DNA of 64,000 nucleotides from Chryseobacterium lacus (GTDB lineage: Bacteria; Bacteroidota; Bacteroidia; Flavobacteriales; Weeksellaceae). Below are positions 34,712-43,546 of this stretch, in pieces; positions within the stretch are counted from its first letter, which is position 1; each line of letters starts with the position of its first letter. A model generated the notes under the pieces. That model was not told the origin of the DNA. It saw nothing but the letters and a program-made list of their open reading frames with translations, and searched no databases. The translations under genes and the position numbers were made by a program. The stretch spans positions 124,001-188,000 of the forward strand of contig NZ_QPIE01000003.1 of assembly GCF_003336205.1 (NCBI RefSeq), given 5' to 3'.

Positions 34712-35323
34712 ATGAGAATAGTAAGAAACTTGATCAGCATCGCATTGATAGGATTTATCGGATTCCTGAAGGCTCAGGACCTAAAAAATTGGCGTTCCAT
34801 GAAGCCGGAGCAACGACAGGAACTAATCAATAAAATGAGTTCAGAAGAAAAAATTAACCTTTTGAAAACATTCAGGCAGAGAATGATGATCGATGAGTTG
34901 GAAGTTCCGGAAGCGAAGCAGGAAGAGTTCAAAACGCTGTACGACGAATATCAGGAAAGCCAAACCAAAATAAAAGGCAAGTTTCAGCCCAACCCCAATT
35001 ACAATACCATGACGGATCAGGAAGCTAAAGCTGAACTCGAAAAAAGTTTCATCGTAGGACAGGAACTCTTGAATAACAGAAAGAAATATGCTGAGAAGTT
35101 TCAGAAAGTAGTAAAACCGCAACAGGTGTTAGAAATGTTTCAGAGTGAAGGAAAAATGAGAAACAGAGTAATCGATCGTAAGTCTGATAATCAGCAGAGA
35201 AGGCCGACGAAAACAGGAGAAATGAGAAACAGCGGAGAAACACGGAAAATTAATACCGAATCTTCAGGAATCAGAAACCCAAGAAACAATAACGGGGCGA
35301 ATAGCCAGAGCAGACGACCATAA
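34712..35323 (+). CDS. Secreted protein, putative sensor partner of the ECF sigma factor
   Basis: A 203-residue protein with a signal peptide (about residues 1-21, ending FLKAQ), a helical charged middle (SSEEKINLLKTFRQRMMIDE; EFKTLYDEYQESQTKI) and a basic, Asn/Arg-rich tail. The predicted helical hairpin resembles periplasmic Spy/CpxP-like stress sensors, and similar Flavobacterium genes are labelled 'sensor of ECF-type sigma factor'. It lies 17 bp after the anti-sigma-like gene and is followed by a terminator. Confidence 0.7.
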   Translation: MRIVRNLISIALIGFIGFLKAQDLKNWRSMKPEQRQELINKMSSEEKINLLKTFRQRMMIDELEVPEAKQEEFKTLYDEYQESQTKIKGKFQPNPNYNTMTDQEAKAELEKSFIVGQELLNNRKKYAEKFQKVVKPQQVLEMFQSEGKMRNRVIDRKSDNQQRRPTKTGEMRNSGETRKINTESSGIRNPRNNNGANSQSRRP

Positions 35324-35346
35324 TAGTTTATTTTTTTAAATGTTTG

Positions 35347-35385
35347 GACGACCTTTGCATCACAATGCAGAGGTTGTCTTTTTTT
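35347..35385 (+). terminator. Terminator after the ECF sigma cassette
   Basis: GACGACCT...TTGCAT and ATGCA...AGGTTGTC pair around CACA, followed by a run of seven T. Confidence 0.8.
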
Positions 35386-35407
35386 ATAACAATCAGACGA
35401 AAAACAC

Positions 35408-35415
35408 TAAATTTG
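35408..35415 (+). promoter_or_regulatory. Promoter -7 box for lepA
   Basis: TAAATTTG fits TAnnTTTG, 21 bp upstream of the ATG, just past the terminator. Confidence 0.5.
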
Positions 35416-35435
35416 CAAACTACTTAATATTTTAG

Positions 35436-37232
35436 ATGAAAAACATACGCAATTTTTGCATTATTGCTCATATCGACCACGGGAAATCAACACTTGCAGA
35501 CCGGCTGTTGGAGTATACCAATACAGTCACACAGAGGGAGTTGCAGTCTCAAACCCTAGATGATATGGATCTGGAGAAAGAAAGGGGCATCACCATAAAA
35601 TCCCACGCCATTCAGATGGATTATGAATTGAATGGCGAACACTATGTTCTGAATCTGATCGATACACCCGGACACGTAGATTTCTCTTACGAAGTTTCCC
35701 GTTCTATTGCAGCCTGCGAAGGCGCATTGCTCATCGTGGATGCAGCGCAAAGCATTCAGGCACAAACCATAAGCAATCTTTACCTCGCGCTTGAAAACGA
35801 CCTGACCATTATCCCGATTCTTAATAAAATTGATCTGCCTTCTGCCAATCCGGAAGAGGTGACGGACGAGATTATGGAACTTATCGGTTGCGAATATGAG
35901 GATGTACTGCGGGTATCCGGGAAAACCGGAGAAGGAGTGCATGAATTGCTGGAGCAGATCGTAAAAAGAGTTCCGGCACCAGTCGGCGACGAGAACGCAC
36001 CGCTTCAGGCGCTTGTATTCGACTCTGTGTATAACCCGTTTCGCGGTATTGAGGCTTATTTCAAAGTAGTGAACGGAAGCATCAAAAAGGGCCAGAGAAT
36101 TAAATTTATGGCCACCGGAAAAATGTATGAAGCAGATGAAGTGGGAACGCTGAAACTGAAACAGGCACCAAAAAAGGAAATAAAAACCGGAGACGTAGGC
36201 TATATTATTTCCGGTATTAAAGATGCGCGCGAAGTAAAGGTGGGCGACACGATTACCACTTATGAAAATGGTGCTGCAGCTGCTATTGAGGGTTTTGAAG
36301 AAGTAAAGCCGATGGTTTTCGCAGGAATTTACCCTATTGAAGCAGAGGATTTTGAAGAATTGAGATTCTCTCTAGAAAAACTAAGGCTTAACGATGCTTC
36401 TCTGGTTTTCGAACCGGAAAGTTCCGCCGCTTTGGGTTTCGGTTTCCGTTGTGGATTCCTAGGAATGCTGCACATGGAGATCGTGCAGGAAAGACTCGAC
36501 CGAGAATTTAATATGGACGTGATCACCACGGTTCCGAACGTTTCTTATCATGGTTATACCAAAAAAGATCCTGAGAAAGTGATCCTCATCAATAACCCGT
36601 CCGAAATGACTGATCCAATGTTACTCGATCGCGTTGAAGAACCTTTCATCAAAGCTTCCATCATTACAAAATCTGATTTCGTGGGTCCTGTAATGACGCT
36701 ATGTATCGAAAAAAGGGGCGAAATTGTTACGCAAAACTATTTAACAGCAGATCGCGTGGAAATGGTTTTCAACATGCCTTTGGCAGAAGTTGTTTTTGAT
36801 TTTTACGACCGTTTAAAGTCTATCTCTAAAGGTTACGCATCCTTCGATTATCATCCGATCGGTTTCCGTGCTTCCAAGTTGGTGAAAATGGATATTCTGA
36901 TCAATGGCGATATGGTGGATGCGCTTTCATCACTGATTCACGATAGTAACGCCTATTACATCGGTAAAAGAATGTGTGAGAAACTCCGGGAATTGATCCC
37001 GAGACAGCAGTTTGATATTGCCGTTCAGGCCGCACTGGGAGCAAAAGTGATCGCCAGAGAAACCATTAAAGCATTAAGAAAAGATGTTACTGCGAAATGC
37101 TACGGTGGTGATATTTCCAGAAAAAGAAAGCTTTTGGAAAAACAAAAAGAAGGAAAAAAGAAAATGAAACAGATCGGGCGGGTAGAAGTTCCGCAATCTG
37201 CTTTCATGGCGGTATTGAAACTGAATGACTAA
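35436..37232 (+). CDS. lepA: Elongation factor 4 (LepA)
   Basis: A 598-residue translational GTPase that acts on stalled or mis-translocated ribosomes. G1 [12 protein letters not shown] at residues 10-21, the switch I segment [10 protein letters not shown]3 DTPGHVDF and G4 NKID are all present. So is the LepA-specific C-terminal domain ([20 protein letters not shown]). Length is standard. It is transcribed alone and closed by a terminator. Confidence 0.96.
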   Translation: MKNIRNFCIIAHIDHGKSTLADRLLEYTNTVTQRELQSQTLDDMDLEKERGITIKSHAIQMDYELNGEHYVLNLIDTPGHVDFSYEVSRSIAACEGALLIVDAAQSIQAQTISNLYLALENDLTIIPILNKIDLPSANPEEVTDEIMELIGCEYEDVLRVSGKTGEGVHELLEQIVKRVPAPVGDENAPLQALVFDSVYNPFRGIEAYFKVVNGSIKKGQRIKFMATGKMYEADEVGTLKLKQAPKKEIKTGDVGYIISGIKDAREVKVGDTITTYENGAAAAIEGFEEVKPMVFAGIYPIEAEDFEELRFSLEKLRLNDASLVFEPESSAALGFGFRCGFLGMLHMEIVQERLDREFNMDVITTVPNVSYHGYTKKDPEKVILINNPSEMTDPMLLDRVEEPFIKASIITKSDFVGPVMTLCIEKRGEIVTQNYLTADRVEMVFNMPLAEVVFDFYDRLKSISKGYASFDYHPIGFRASKLVKMDILINGDMVDALSSLIHDSNAYYIGKRMCEKLRELIPRQQFDIAVQAALGAKVIARETIKALRKDVTAKCYGGDISRKRKLLEKQKEGKKKMKQIGRVEVPQSAFMAVLKLND

Positions 37233-37248
37233 ACTAGAATTCACAACA

Positions 37249-37273
37249 AACTTTCGGCAACGGAAGTTTTTTT
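37249..37273 (+). terminator. Terminator after lepA
   Basis: AACTTTC and GGAAGTT pair (one G-U) around GGCAAC, followed by a run of seven T. The next gene's possible TTG start at 37272 would lie inside it, favouring the ATG at 37287. Confidence 0.65.
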
Positions 37274-37286
37274 GTTATTTAGTATC

Positions 37287-37574
37287 ATGAAAATCAAAGT
37301 TTTAATCAGCATTCTGGCGCTGCTTTATATTTTGTTTATAATAGTAATGTGGCAGTTTCAGCTGATAATTCCAGGAGTAGCGGGAATTATATTCGGAGCG
37401 TTGTATGAAATGACAGCAATTCCTGTGTTCTTTTTGGTGCCGGTGCTCACGGTTCTTTTTGGTGTTTTGTGGATCCGAGAAGGGTTCAAAAAAAAATCAG
37501 AATCACTCTACGCATTTCTGATTTCTTTAGTCGCTTTACTATTGATTATCCTGATGACTATCCAAGATCTTTAG
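37287..37574 (+). CDS. Small membrane protein of unknown function
   Basis: A 95-residue very hydrophobic protein with three probable membrane helices (about residues 4-24, 33-58 and 74-92). Short polar loops include the charged REGFKKKSES. I chose the ATG at 37287 because the upstream TTG at 37272 falls in the lepA terminator. I recognise no family. It converges with the cupin-like gene, 8 bp apart. Confidence 0.6.
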   Translation: MKIKVLISILALLYILFIIVMWQFQLIIPGVAGIIFGALYEMTAIPVFFLVPVLTVLFGVLWIREGFKKKSESLYAFLISLVALLLIILMTIQDL

Positions 37575-37582
37575 AATTGGTT

Positions 37583-38467
37583 TTAGCGTTTCGGAAGGCC
37601 TTTGGCTAATGCACGATGGGCACGCTCAATCGCTTTTTTCTCTTTCCAGTCCATATATTTTCCCTTGAATCTTGCTTTCATGAAATTATCAAAACCTCTT
37701 TGTGCAGTTAAGTTCCAAAGAGAATGCGCTTTTACAGCCCAGCTTTTGTCCCAGGCACGCAGCGAAATGGAGAAACTGCCGTCCAGATATTTCATCCAGT
37801 GCCACCATCCTGTAGGCATGAAAAGAGTATCGCCATGTTCCAAATAACATTCGATGCCTTCAATGCCGTCTAATGCGGGAAATTTCTCAAAATCAGGATG
37901 TTCTATATCATAATCTTCTAATGCATAGGTAGCGAACGGAAGTTTGTACAGGCGTTCTTTCCATTTATAGTCGAAGAGCAGAATATGTTTTCTTCCATTA
38001 AAATGGGTATGAAAAATATGCGACATATCAATATCAAAATGCATGAAAGTGACAGAACCTTTACCGCCGAAAAACATGCTGGGATATTTATCAAGAAAAC
38101 CACCCATGAGATCCTTCGGGAAAATGTAATCGTTCAGCAATTGGGGAGCCGCTTTGATGGGATCAAAGAAAAAAATTCTCAAATCCGTTGGCGTTTCTTT
38201 GATAAGGTCGATATATTCGGTGAATTTCATTTTTGCCGCTGCAGTATTGATGGGAGCCGCAGGATCTGCTTTGGAAGAATCATATAAAGGAACCTCAATA
38301 TCTCCTACCATTTCCTTCATATAATCCATAGTCCATTTCTGATAGGCAGGCCATTTTCTGGCCATATTCCGAATTACAACAGGTTTTCTTTTCTTCAGAT
38401 AATTCTCATAGAAATCTTCTCTGGAAATGTCTTCCACTACATCAATTGGACTTAGGATGATTCCCAT
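37583..38467 (-). CDS. JmjC/cupin-like protein, putative 2-oxoglutarate-Fe(II) dioxygenase
   Basis: A 294-residue protein of the cupin-8/JmjC-like group. The metal triad is visible as H143 and D145 (FMHFDIDMSHIFHTH) and H223 (GWWHWMKYL). The HxD...H spacing and the HGDTLFMPTGWWH strand pair are characteristic. K160 in NGRKHILLF may bind 2-oxoglutarate. Family members hydroxylate proteins or small molecules; the substrate here is unknown. It is monocistronic, leftward, and converges with a small membrane protein gene. Confidence 0.8.
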   Translation of the reverse strand: MGIILSPIDVVEDISREDFYENYLKKRKPVVIRNMARKWPAYQKWTMDYMKEMVGDIEVPLYDSSKADPAAPINTAAAKMKFTEYIDLIKETPTDLRIFFFDPIKAAPQLLNDYIFPKDLMGGFLDKYPSMFFGGKGSVTFMHFDIDMSHIFHTHFNGRKHILLFDYKWKERLYKLPFATYALEDYDIEHPDFEKFPALDGIEGIECYLEHGDTLFMPTGWWHWMKYLDGSFSISLRAWDKSWAVKAHSLWNLTAQRGFDNFMKARFKGKYMDWKEKKAIERAHRALAKGLPKR

Positions 38468-38610
38468 TTTATTTAAAATTTGTGAGCAAAATTATTAATT
38501 TATTTTCATCATAATCAACATTAGTCATTGATTTTTTTCATTACCCCGATGATGTGCAGTTTGGCTGTAACAATTCAGCTGAGGAAGTTACTAATCTTTG
38601 AAACAATTAC

Positions 38611-41271
38611 ATGATCACCAGACTTTCTTTTCTTATTCTTTTTATTGTCGCTTCTTTCGTATATGCGCAACAAAGCGTTTCCGGAAAAGTAAAAAACACC
38701 GATGGAGAATGGGTGGCTAATGCCAGTGTAACCGTGGAAGAGCCCGGCAAAGATGCTATTATCGCTTATGCTATTACCAATTCAAAAGGCGAATATAAAG
38801 TAACTTTTACGAGTTCTGAAGCGCAGGTAGATCTGAAGGTAAAAGCTTTTAATCATCAAACCACAACCAAAAGTATCAAGAACAGTACGCAAAACCTGGA
38901 TTTCACGCTTTCTTTACAGGCCACCGAAATAGAGGAAGTGCGCCTAAAAACGAGACTGATTACCAAAAAAGGAGATACTATCAGTTATGACCTGAAGTCA
39001 TTTGATACGAAAAACGATCGTACTTTGGCAGATGTTCTGAAACGAATGCCTGGAATCGAAGTGAACAAAGATGGTTCTATTCTGTATCAAGGACAGCCAC
39101 TTTCCAAATTTTATGTGAACGGGAAAGACCTTATGGAAGGCGGATATGGAGTGGTGAATAATGCCTTGCCCAAAGATGCTGTACAAAAAGTTGAGGTTCT
39201 TGAAAATCACCAACCGGTGAAAATCCTTCAGGATAAAGTTCCTTCTGATCAGGCGGCAATTAATATTAAGCTGAAAAAGCAAGTCACCATGACGGGCAGA
39301 GGAGAAGTAGGCGGCGGAATTGCAGATCCGGCCTTGTGGAATATAAAACTTACTCCGATGTTTTTCGGACAAAAAAATCAGTGGGTCGTCAATTATAAGA
39401 CCAATAATATGGGCGAAACGGTAGAAAATGAAGGCAATATTTTTGCTTTCGGAAACCGTTGGGAAGGACGAAGAGGAAACGCATCTCAGGCCGGTTGGTT
39501 GAGCGTGGAAAAAGCATCTATCCCCAATCTTCCGGAAAAAAGATATTTAATGAACAATGTGCATTTTCTGTCAGCCAATATTTTGACCAATCCGTTTAAA
39601 AATAAGGAATGGGAACTGAAAGCCAACGCCAGTTATACGAATAATGCTGTTGAAAGAGAATCCTACAGCGAGCAGTATAATAAGCAACTGGACATTCGTT
39701 CCACAGTTTATAGAGACAATCGATTGTACACTAACCGCGCAAAGGGTGAGATGGTTTTCAGTAAGAATGCCAAAGAGGGATTTTTCAAAAACACGACGAC
39801 ATTCAATCAGTTTTGGAATGCAGATCGCGCAACTGCCAATATCGCTGTAGGTGCTGCAGGCCGGAATTCCGGACAGTCTGTGGAATCTCCTACAACCAAT
39901 TTTGTCAACTCTCTCAGCACCATTATTCCCTGGAAATCCAGAATGGTAAATGTAATGTCATATATATCATATCAGGATGATCATCAGGAACTGCGCCTGA
40001 TTCCCGCTTCATATTTTGCCGGACTTGCACCGGGATTTGATGAGGTGCGGCAACAATTTAACTTGACCACTTTTGAAGCCAATCATTCTGCAACCATGGG
40101 ATTTACTAAAAAGTTCTGGACTTTCACCCCGGAGATTGGTTTGAAATATTCCAGAAACGGATTGGATTCGGAGCTTTTTGGAGTTCAGAATAGTTTTGTA
40201 AGCACTTTTGGAAACCAATTCCAGAACGACTTGAAATTTATCAATACGGTTCCTTATGCGGGACTGGGCGTGAATTTTAAGAACGAAAACTGGTCCGTAG
40301 GAATACAGTTGCCGGTTAATTTAAACAACATTCAGGCGGAAGATCAGGAAAGAATGGTGAATCAGGATTTCACAAGAGTGACGTTTGAACCTTCAGGTTT
40401 TATCCAGTATTCCTTCGCTTCCTTCTGGAAAGCGGCGGTTTCAGGAAATATGAGCAACAGTTTTTCATCTGTTGATAATCTGTATTCAGGTTTTATTATG
40501 ACCAATCCTACCTTCCTGAATGCGATGGATGCTGATAATCCTATTTTGGAAAGGGAAGCCAGAAGAGTAGGAGCCCGTGTAGAATACCGGAATCCACTGA
40601 ACAATCTTTTCTTTAACGTAAATTATAGTTTATCGGGATCTACCAGAAACTTGATCGAAGATTTTGAAGATGACGGAACGGGTTTCGGAGGAATGAAATA
40701 CAGGCTGATGGACAATTCCAGTACAGGAAATACGGCAAGTGTGGAAATTGGAAAATACTTTCCTAAGTTCAAATCCAACGCTTCGGTTTCTTTCCGAAAT
40801 TCTGATAATTCTTCCGATAACTTCAGAAACGGAACTTTCTTCGTGAACGAAAATGATGCACAAAATCTCTCTTTCAAACTGAATAATGCGCTTTTTTCCT
40901 GGATGACACTGGATTATAATTTCACAAAAGGATGGAGTTCCAACACCAGTATTTTCGGGAAAACGACATCATCGCAGTACAACCATAATCTAGGATTGAC
41001 ACTCTTCCCTGTTGAAAATCATTCTATTGCGCTGAACTGGGATCAGATTAATTATTCGCAGGCGGGAGAGCAGTATAATAATGGGTTTTATGACCTGACG
41101 TATCAGTTTGCATGGGCTTCTAAGAAAATCGATTTTGAACTGAAATGGATGAATATCGCCAATCAGAAAACATTTGAAACGCTGAACGACAGTGCAACGT
41201 ATATTACCTTACAACGCATTAAAATTCGACCAAGCCAAGTAATGTTCACCGTGAAATTTAACTTTAAATAA
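38611..41271 (+). CDS. Carboxypeptidase-regulatory-like / TonB-receptor-like outer-membrane protein
   Basis: An 886-residue protein with a signal peptide (residues 1-19, ending FVYAQ). It has a carboxypeptidase-D regulatory-like beta-sandwich (about 20-105), a plug-like domain (about 118-215, with DVLKRMPGIEVNKDGSILY and FYVNGKDLMEGG), and a large C-terminal barrel ending in VMFTVKFNFK. No TonB box is obvious. It resembles SusC-like or outer-membrane assembly proteins, but no substrate can be assigned. The two GLPGLI genes follow 39 and 982 bp later on the same strand, a recurring neighbourhood in this phylum. Confidence 0.82.
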   Translation: MITRLSFLILFIVASFVYAQQSVSGKVKNTDGEWVANASVTVEEPGKDAIIAYAITNSKGEYKVTFTSSEAQVDLKVKAFNHQTTTKSIKNSTQNLDFTLSLQATEIEEVRLKTRLITKKGDTISYDLKSFDTKNDRTLADVLKRMPGIEVNKDGSILYQGQPLSKFYVNGKDLMEGGYGVVNNALPKDAVQKVEVLENHQPVKILQDKVPSDQAAINIKLKKQVTMTGRGEVGGGIADPALWNIKLTPMFFGQKNQWVVNYKTNNMGETVENEGNIFAFGNRWEGRRGNASQAGWLSVEKASIPNLPEKRYLMNNVHFLSANILTNPFKNKEWELKANASYTNNAVERESYSEQYNKQLDIRSTVYRDNRLYTNRAKGEMVFSKNAKEGFFKNTTTFNQFWNADRATANIAVGAAGRNSGQSVESPTTNFVNSLSTIIPWKSRMVNVMSYISYQDDHQELRLIPASYFAGLAPGFDEVRQQFNLTTFEANHSATMGFTKKFWTFTPEIGLKYSRNGLDSELFGVQNSFVSTFGNQFQNDLKFINTVPYAGLGVNFKNENWSVGIQLPVNLNNIQAEDQERMVNQDFTRVTFEPSGFIQYSFASFWKAAVSGNMSNSFSSVDNLYSGFIMTNPTFLNAMDADNPILEREARRVGARVEYRNPLNNLFFNVNYSLSGSTRNLIEDFEDDGTGFGGMKYRLMDNSSTGNTASVEIGKYFPKFKSNASVSFRNSDNSSDNFRNGTFFVNENDAQNLSFKLNNALFSWMTLDYNFTKGWSSNTSIFGKTTSSQYNHNLGLTLFPVENHSIALNWDQINYSQAGEQYNNGFYDLTYQFAWASKKIDFELKWMNIANQKTFETLNDSATYITLQRIKIRPSQVMFTVKFNFK

Positions 41272-41310
41272 TCCTTGAGATCCAATCCGTAATCTTAAAA
41301 ACCGTACGAT

Positions 41311-42195
41311 ATGAAAGTTTTCCTCACGCTGTTATTGTGTATTCCTATGCTGGCCTTCGCTCAGGTGAACCGTTTTATTTATGAATACACTTTCATTCCC
41401 AATATCCACGAGAAAGATTCTATTAAAAAAGAATTGATGGTTTTGGACATAGACGCCAAAGGATCCGTGTATCAAAGTATGGGGAAACTTGAAGCGGATT
41501 CTATCATGCAGGCCGAAATCAGCAAAATGTCCGGAAGACGTGGCGGCAATTTTAACTTTACCAGCCGAAATAATTTAAGAAACAGCATCGGTTATAGAGT
41601 GACCAAAGATTATCCTGAATATACTATTTTTCTTCATGAAAGAGTAGGAAGAGACCGATATAAAATTTCTGAAAATGAAAAAATAAACTGGAAAATAGAC
41701 CCTGAAGTGAAACAGATCGGGAAATATAAAACCCAAAAAGCGACTGCCGAATTTGGTGGAAGAAGTTGGATTGCGTGGTTTTCTCAGGAATTGCCATTTC
41801 AGGACGGGCCCTATAAATTTTATGGATTGCCGGGACTTATTGTGCATGTAGAAGACAATACGGGTTCTCATATAATGGCATTGGCCGGAAATAAAACGCT
41901 GCCTCAGGCTAAGATTTCAGATGCCAATACTGAAATTCCCATTCTCATGGAAAAGGAAATACCGGTATCCGAAGCACAGTTTACCAAGGTATACCGCGAT
42001 TATGTGAAAGATCCCGCTAAAAATATGCGCCAGATGATGAACAATTCAGGCTCCAATGTAAGCACCGTCATCCGTATGAGAACTGCCGACGGGAGAGAAA
42101 TTTCGGATATGAATGAAATGGCAAAAATGATGGAAAAATCTGTGAAGGAAAACGAAAAAAAGAACAACAACAGAATAGAGCTCAATCTCTATTAA
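41311..42195 (+). CDS. GLPGLI family protein (first copy)
   Basis: A 294-residue protein with a signal peptide (about 1-17, ending LAFAQ). The eponymous GLPGLI motif is at residues 172-177, following the block FGGRSWIAWFSQELPFQDGPYKF. The C-terminus is Lys/Asn-rich. Function is unknown; members are secreted or periplasmic and often beside large outer-membrane barrels, as here. Paired with a second copy that has the motif at exactly the same residue positions, indicating local duplication. Confidence 0.88.
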   Translation: MKVFLTLLLCIPMLAFAQVNRFIYEYTFIPNIHEKDSIKKELMVLDIDAKGSVYQSMGKLEADSIMQAEISKMSGRRGGNFNFTSRNNLRNSIGYRVTKDYPEYTIFLHERVGRDRYKISENEKINWKIDPEVKQIGKYKTQKATAEFGGRSWIAWFSQELPFQDGPYKFYGLPGLIVHVEDNTGSHIMALAGNKTLPQAKISDANTEIPILMEKEIPVSEAQFTKVYRDYVKDPAKNMRQMMNNSGSNVSTVIRMRTADGREISDMNEMAKMMEKSVKENEKKNNNRIELNLY

Positions 42196-42253
42196 TAGTG
42201 TAACAAATCCATAAAATAACGTACTAATTGAAAGAACTCAACATAAAAATTCA

Positions 42254-43135
42254 ATGAAAAAATACCTTTCTACATTCCTTGTTTTGTCATTTTTAGCACT
42301 GAATGCGCAACAAACAGCAAACAGATTTTTCTATGAACTTACTTTTAAGCCGAAAAAAGAAAAGCCGGAAACCGAAAAAGTAATGACAAGCCTTGATATT
42401 ACCAAGGATAAATCCATTTATCAGGATTTCACCGTTCCAGCACAGGATTCGATCATCAAAATGGAAATAGAAGCCATGGAGAAAAGCGGCACCTGGAAAG
42501 ACATGTCCAAAAGCATTAAGATGCCCAAGTTTTCGTTTAAAATTTATAAAACGTACCCGGATATGACGGTTAGTTATATGGATAGAATCAGTACCAAACT
42601 GTTCAAATATGACGATCCAGTTACTTTTAATTGGAAAATACTTCCTGATAAAGAAAAAATTGGTGCTTACAATACTCAAAAAGCAACCACTGAATTTGGC
42701 GGCAGAAAATGGACAGCGTGGTTCTCCACCGAACTGCCTTTTCAGGATGGACCTTATAAATTTCACGGACTTCCCGGCCTTATCGTGAAAGTAGAGGATG
42801 ACGGAAAAAATTATTCATGGACATTACAAGGAAATAAAAATGTAGAGAACTGGGAAGAATTTTCTTTTGCAGAGAAAGCCAATACCAAATATGGCATGAG
42901 CAACACTGCGGTAGCTACCACGAAGGAAAAATTTACTAAATCTTACGAGAATTTCAAAGCAGATCCATTAGCGGAAGCACGACCTTACATGACACCGGAA
43001 TTCCTGAACAGAACCATGCCCGGATCTAGCAAAACGTTTGGCGAAATGATGAAAGAACAAGAAAAATTGTTAAAAGACTTCTTTGGAAGCAATAATAATC
43101 CCATTGAGATTCCGGATACGAAGAAAAAGAAATAA
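42254..43135 (+). CDS. GLPGLI family protein (second copy)
   Basis: A 293-residue paralogue of the preceding gene: signal peptide (about 1-18), FGGRKWTAWFSTELPFQDGPYKF block and GLPGLI at 172-177. It is 58 bp downstream of the first copy. The conserved middle is nearly identical, while the N-terminal thirds and C-termini have diverged. A terminator follows. Function unknown; probably acts with the upstream outer-membrane protein. Confidence 0.88.
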   Translation: MKKYLSTFLVLSFLALNAQQTANRFFYELTFKPKKEKPETEKVMTSLDITKDKSIYQDFTVPAQDSIIKMEIEAMEKSGTWKDMSKSIKMPKFSFKIYKTYPDMTVSYMDRISTKLFKYDDPVTFNWKILPDKEKIGAYNTQKATTEFGGRKWTAWFSTELPFQDGPYKFHGLPGLIVKVEDDGKNYSWTLQGNKNVENWEEFSFAEKANTKYGMSNTAVATTKEKFTKSYENFKADPLAEARPYMTPEFLNRTMPGSSKTFGEMMKEQEKLLKDFFGSNNNPIEIPDTKKKK

Positions 43136-43156
43136 CATTCCATATTTAGTTATATT

Positions 43157-43188
43157 AAAAGAGGCTGCCAATTCGGACGCCTCTTTTT
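43157..43188 (+). terminator. Terminator after the GLPGLI pair
   Basis: AAAAGAGGC and GCCTCTTTTT pair around a 13-base loop, ending in a T run. Confidence 0.8.
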
Positions 43189-43223
43189 GCTATGGAAAAC
43201 AGCAATTTATTCGCTAAAATCTT

Positions 43224-43242
43224 ATTTAGATTCAATTTAAAT
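43224..43242. promoter_or_regulatory. Fur-box-like palindrome upstream of feoA
   Basis: ATTTAGATTCAATTTAAAT, a 19-bp inverted repeat with 8 of 9 half-site pairs matching around a central C. The format is the same as the box at 25200. It overlaps the -33 side of the feoA promoter, suggesting iron-dependent repression. Confidence 0.55.
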
Positions 43243-43246
43243 AACG

Positions 43247-43254
43247 TATATTTG
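43247..43254 (+). promoter_or_regulatory. Promoter -7 box for feoA
   Basis: TATATTTG fits TAnnTTTG and immediately follows the Fur-like palindrome. Confidence 0.55.
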
Positions 43255-43297
43255 CCAATGAAAAATGTACGATGTGAAAAGAAGTAACTTCATTAAA

Positions 43298-43528
43298 ATG
43301 AGCAGGTTTCCACTGAACCAATCTGGGAAAATTCTAGATTATGACAACAATAGACTGATGATGCCCAACAAGATTATCGAGATGGGACTGCTGCCGGAAA
43401 CCATTTTTAAAATTTTGTATCAGGCTCCGTTCGGCGGGCCGTTATATATTGAGTTTGGTAAAGAAAACAGCAGAATTGCGCTTCGGAAAGAAGAAGCAGA
43501 ATATTTAATTGTAGAACAGATCCGCTAA
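43298..43528 (+). CDS. feoA: FeoA-type ferrous iron transport accessory protein
   Basis: A 76-residue SH3-like FeoA protein (from ATG 43298: MSRFPLNQSGKILDYD). The IEMGLLPETIFKIL stretch matches the FeoA core 'MGL.PG' and the later strands fit the fold. An ATG at 43265 in the same frame would add 11 residues, but it lies only about 10 bp after the -7 box, so I prefer 43298. It is 18 bp before feoB. FeoA assists ferrous iron uptake by FeoB. Confidence 0.82.
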   Translation: MSRFPLNQSGKILDYDNNRLMMPNKIIEMGLLPETIFKILYQAPFGGPLYIEFGKENSRIALRKEEAEYLIVEQIR

Positions 43529-43546
43529 TACGGAGGTTTTTAAAAA

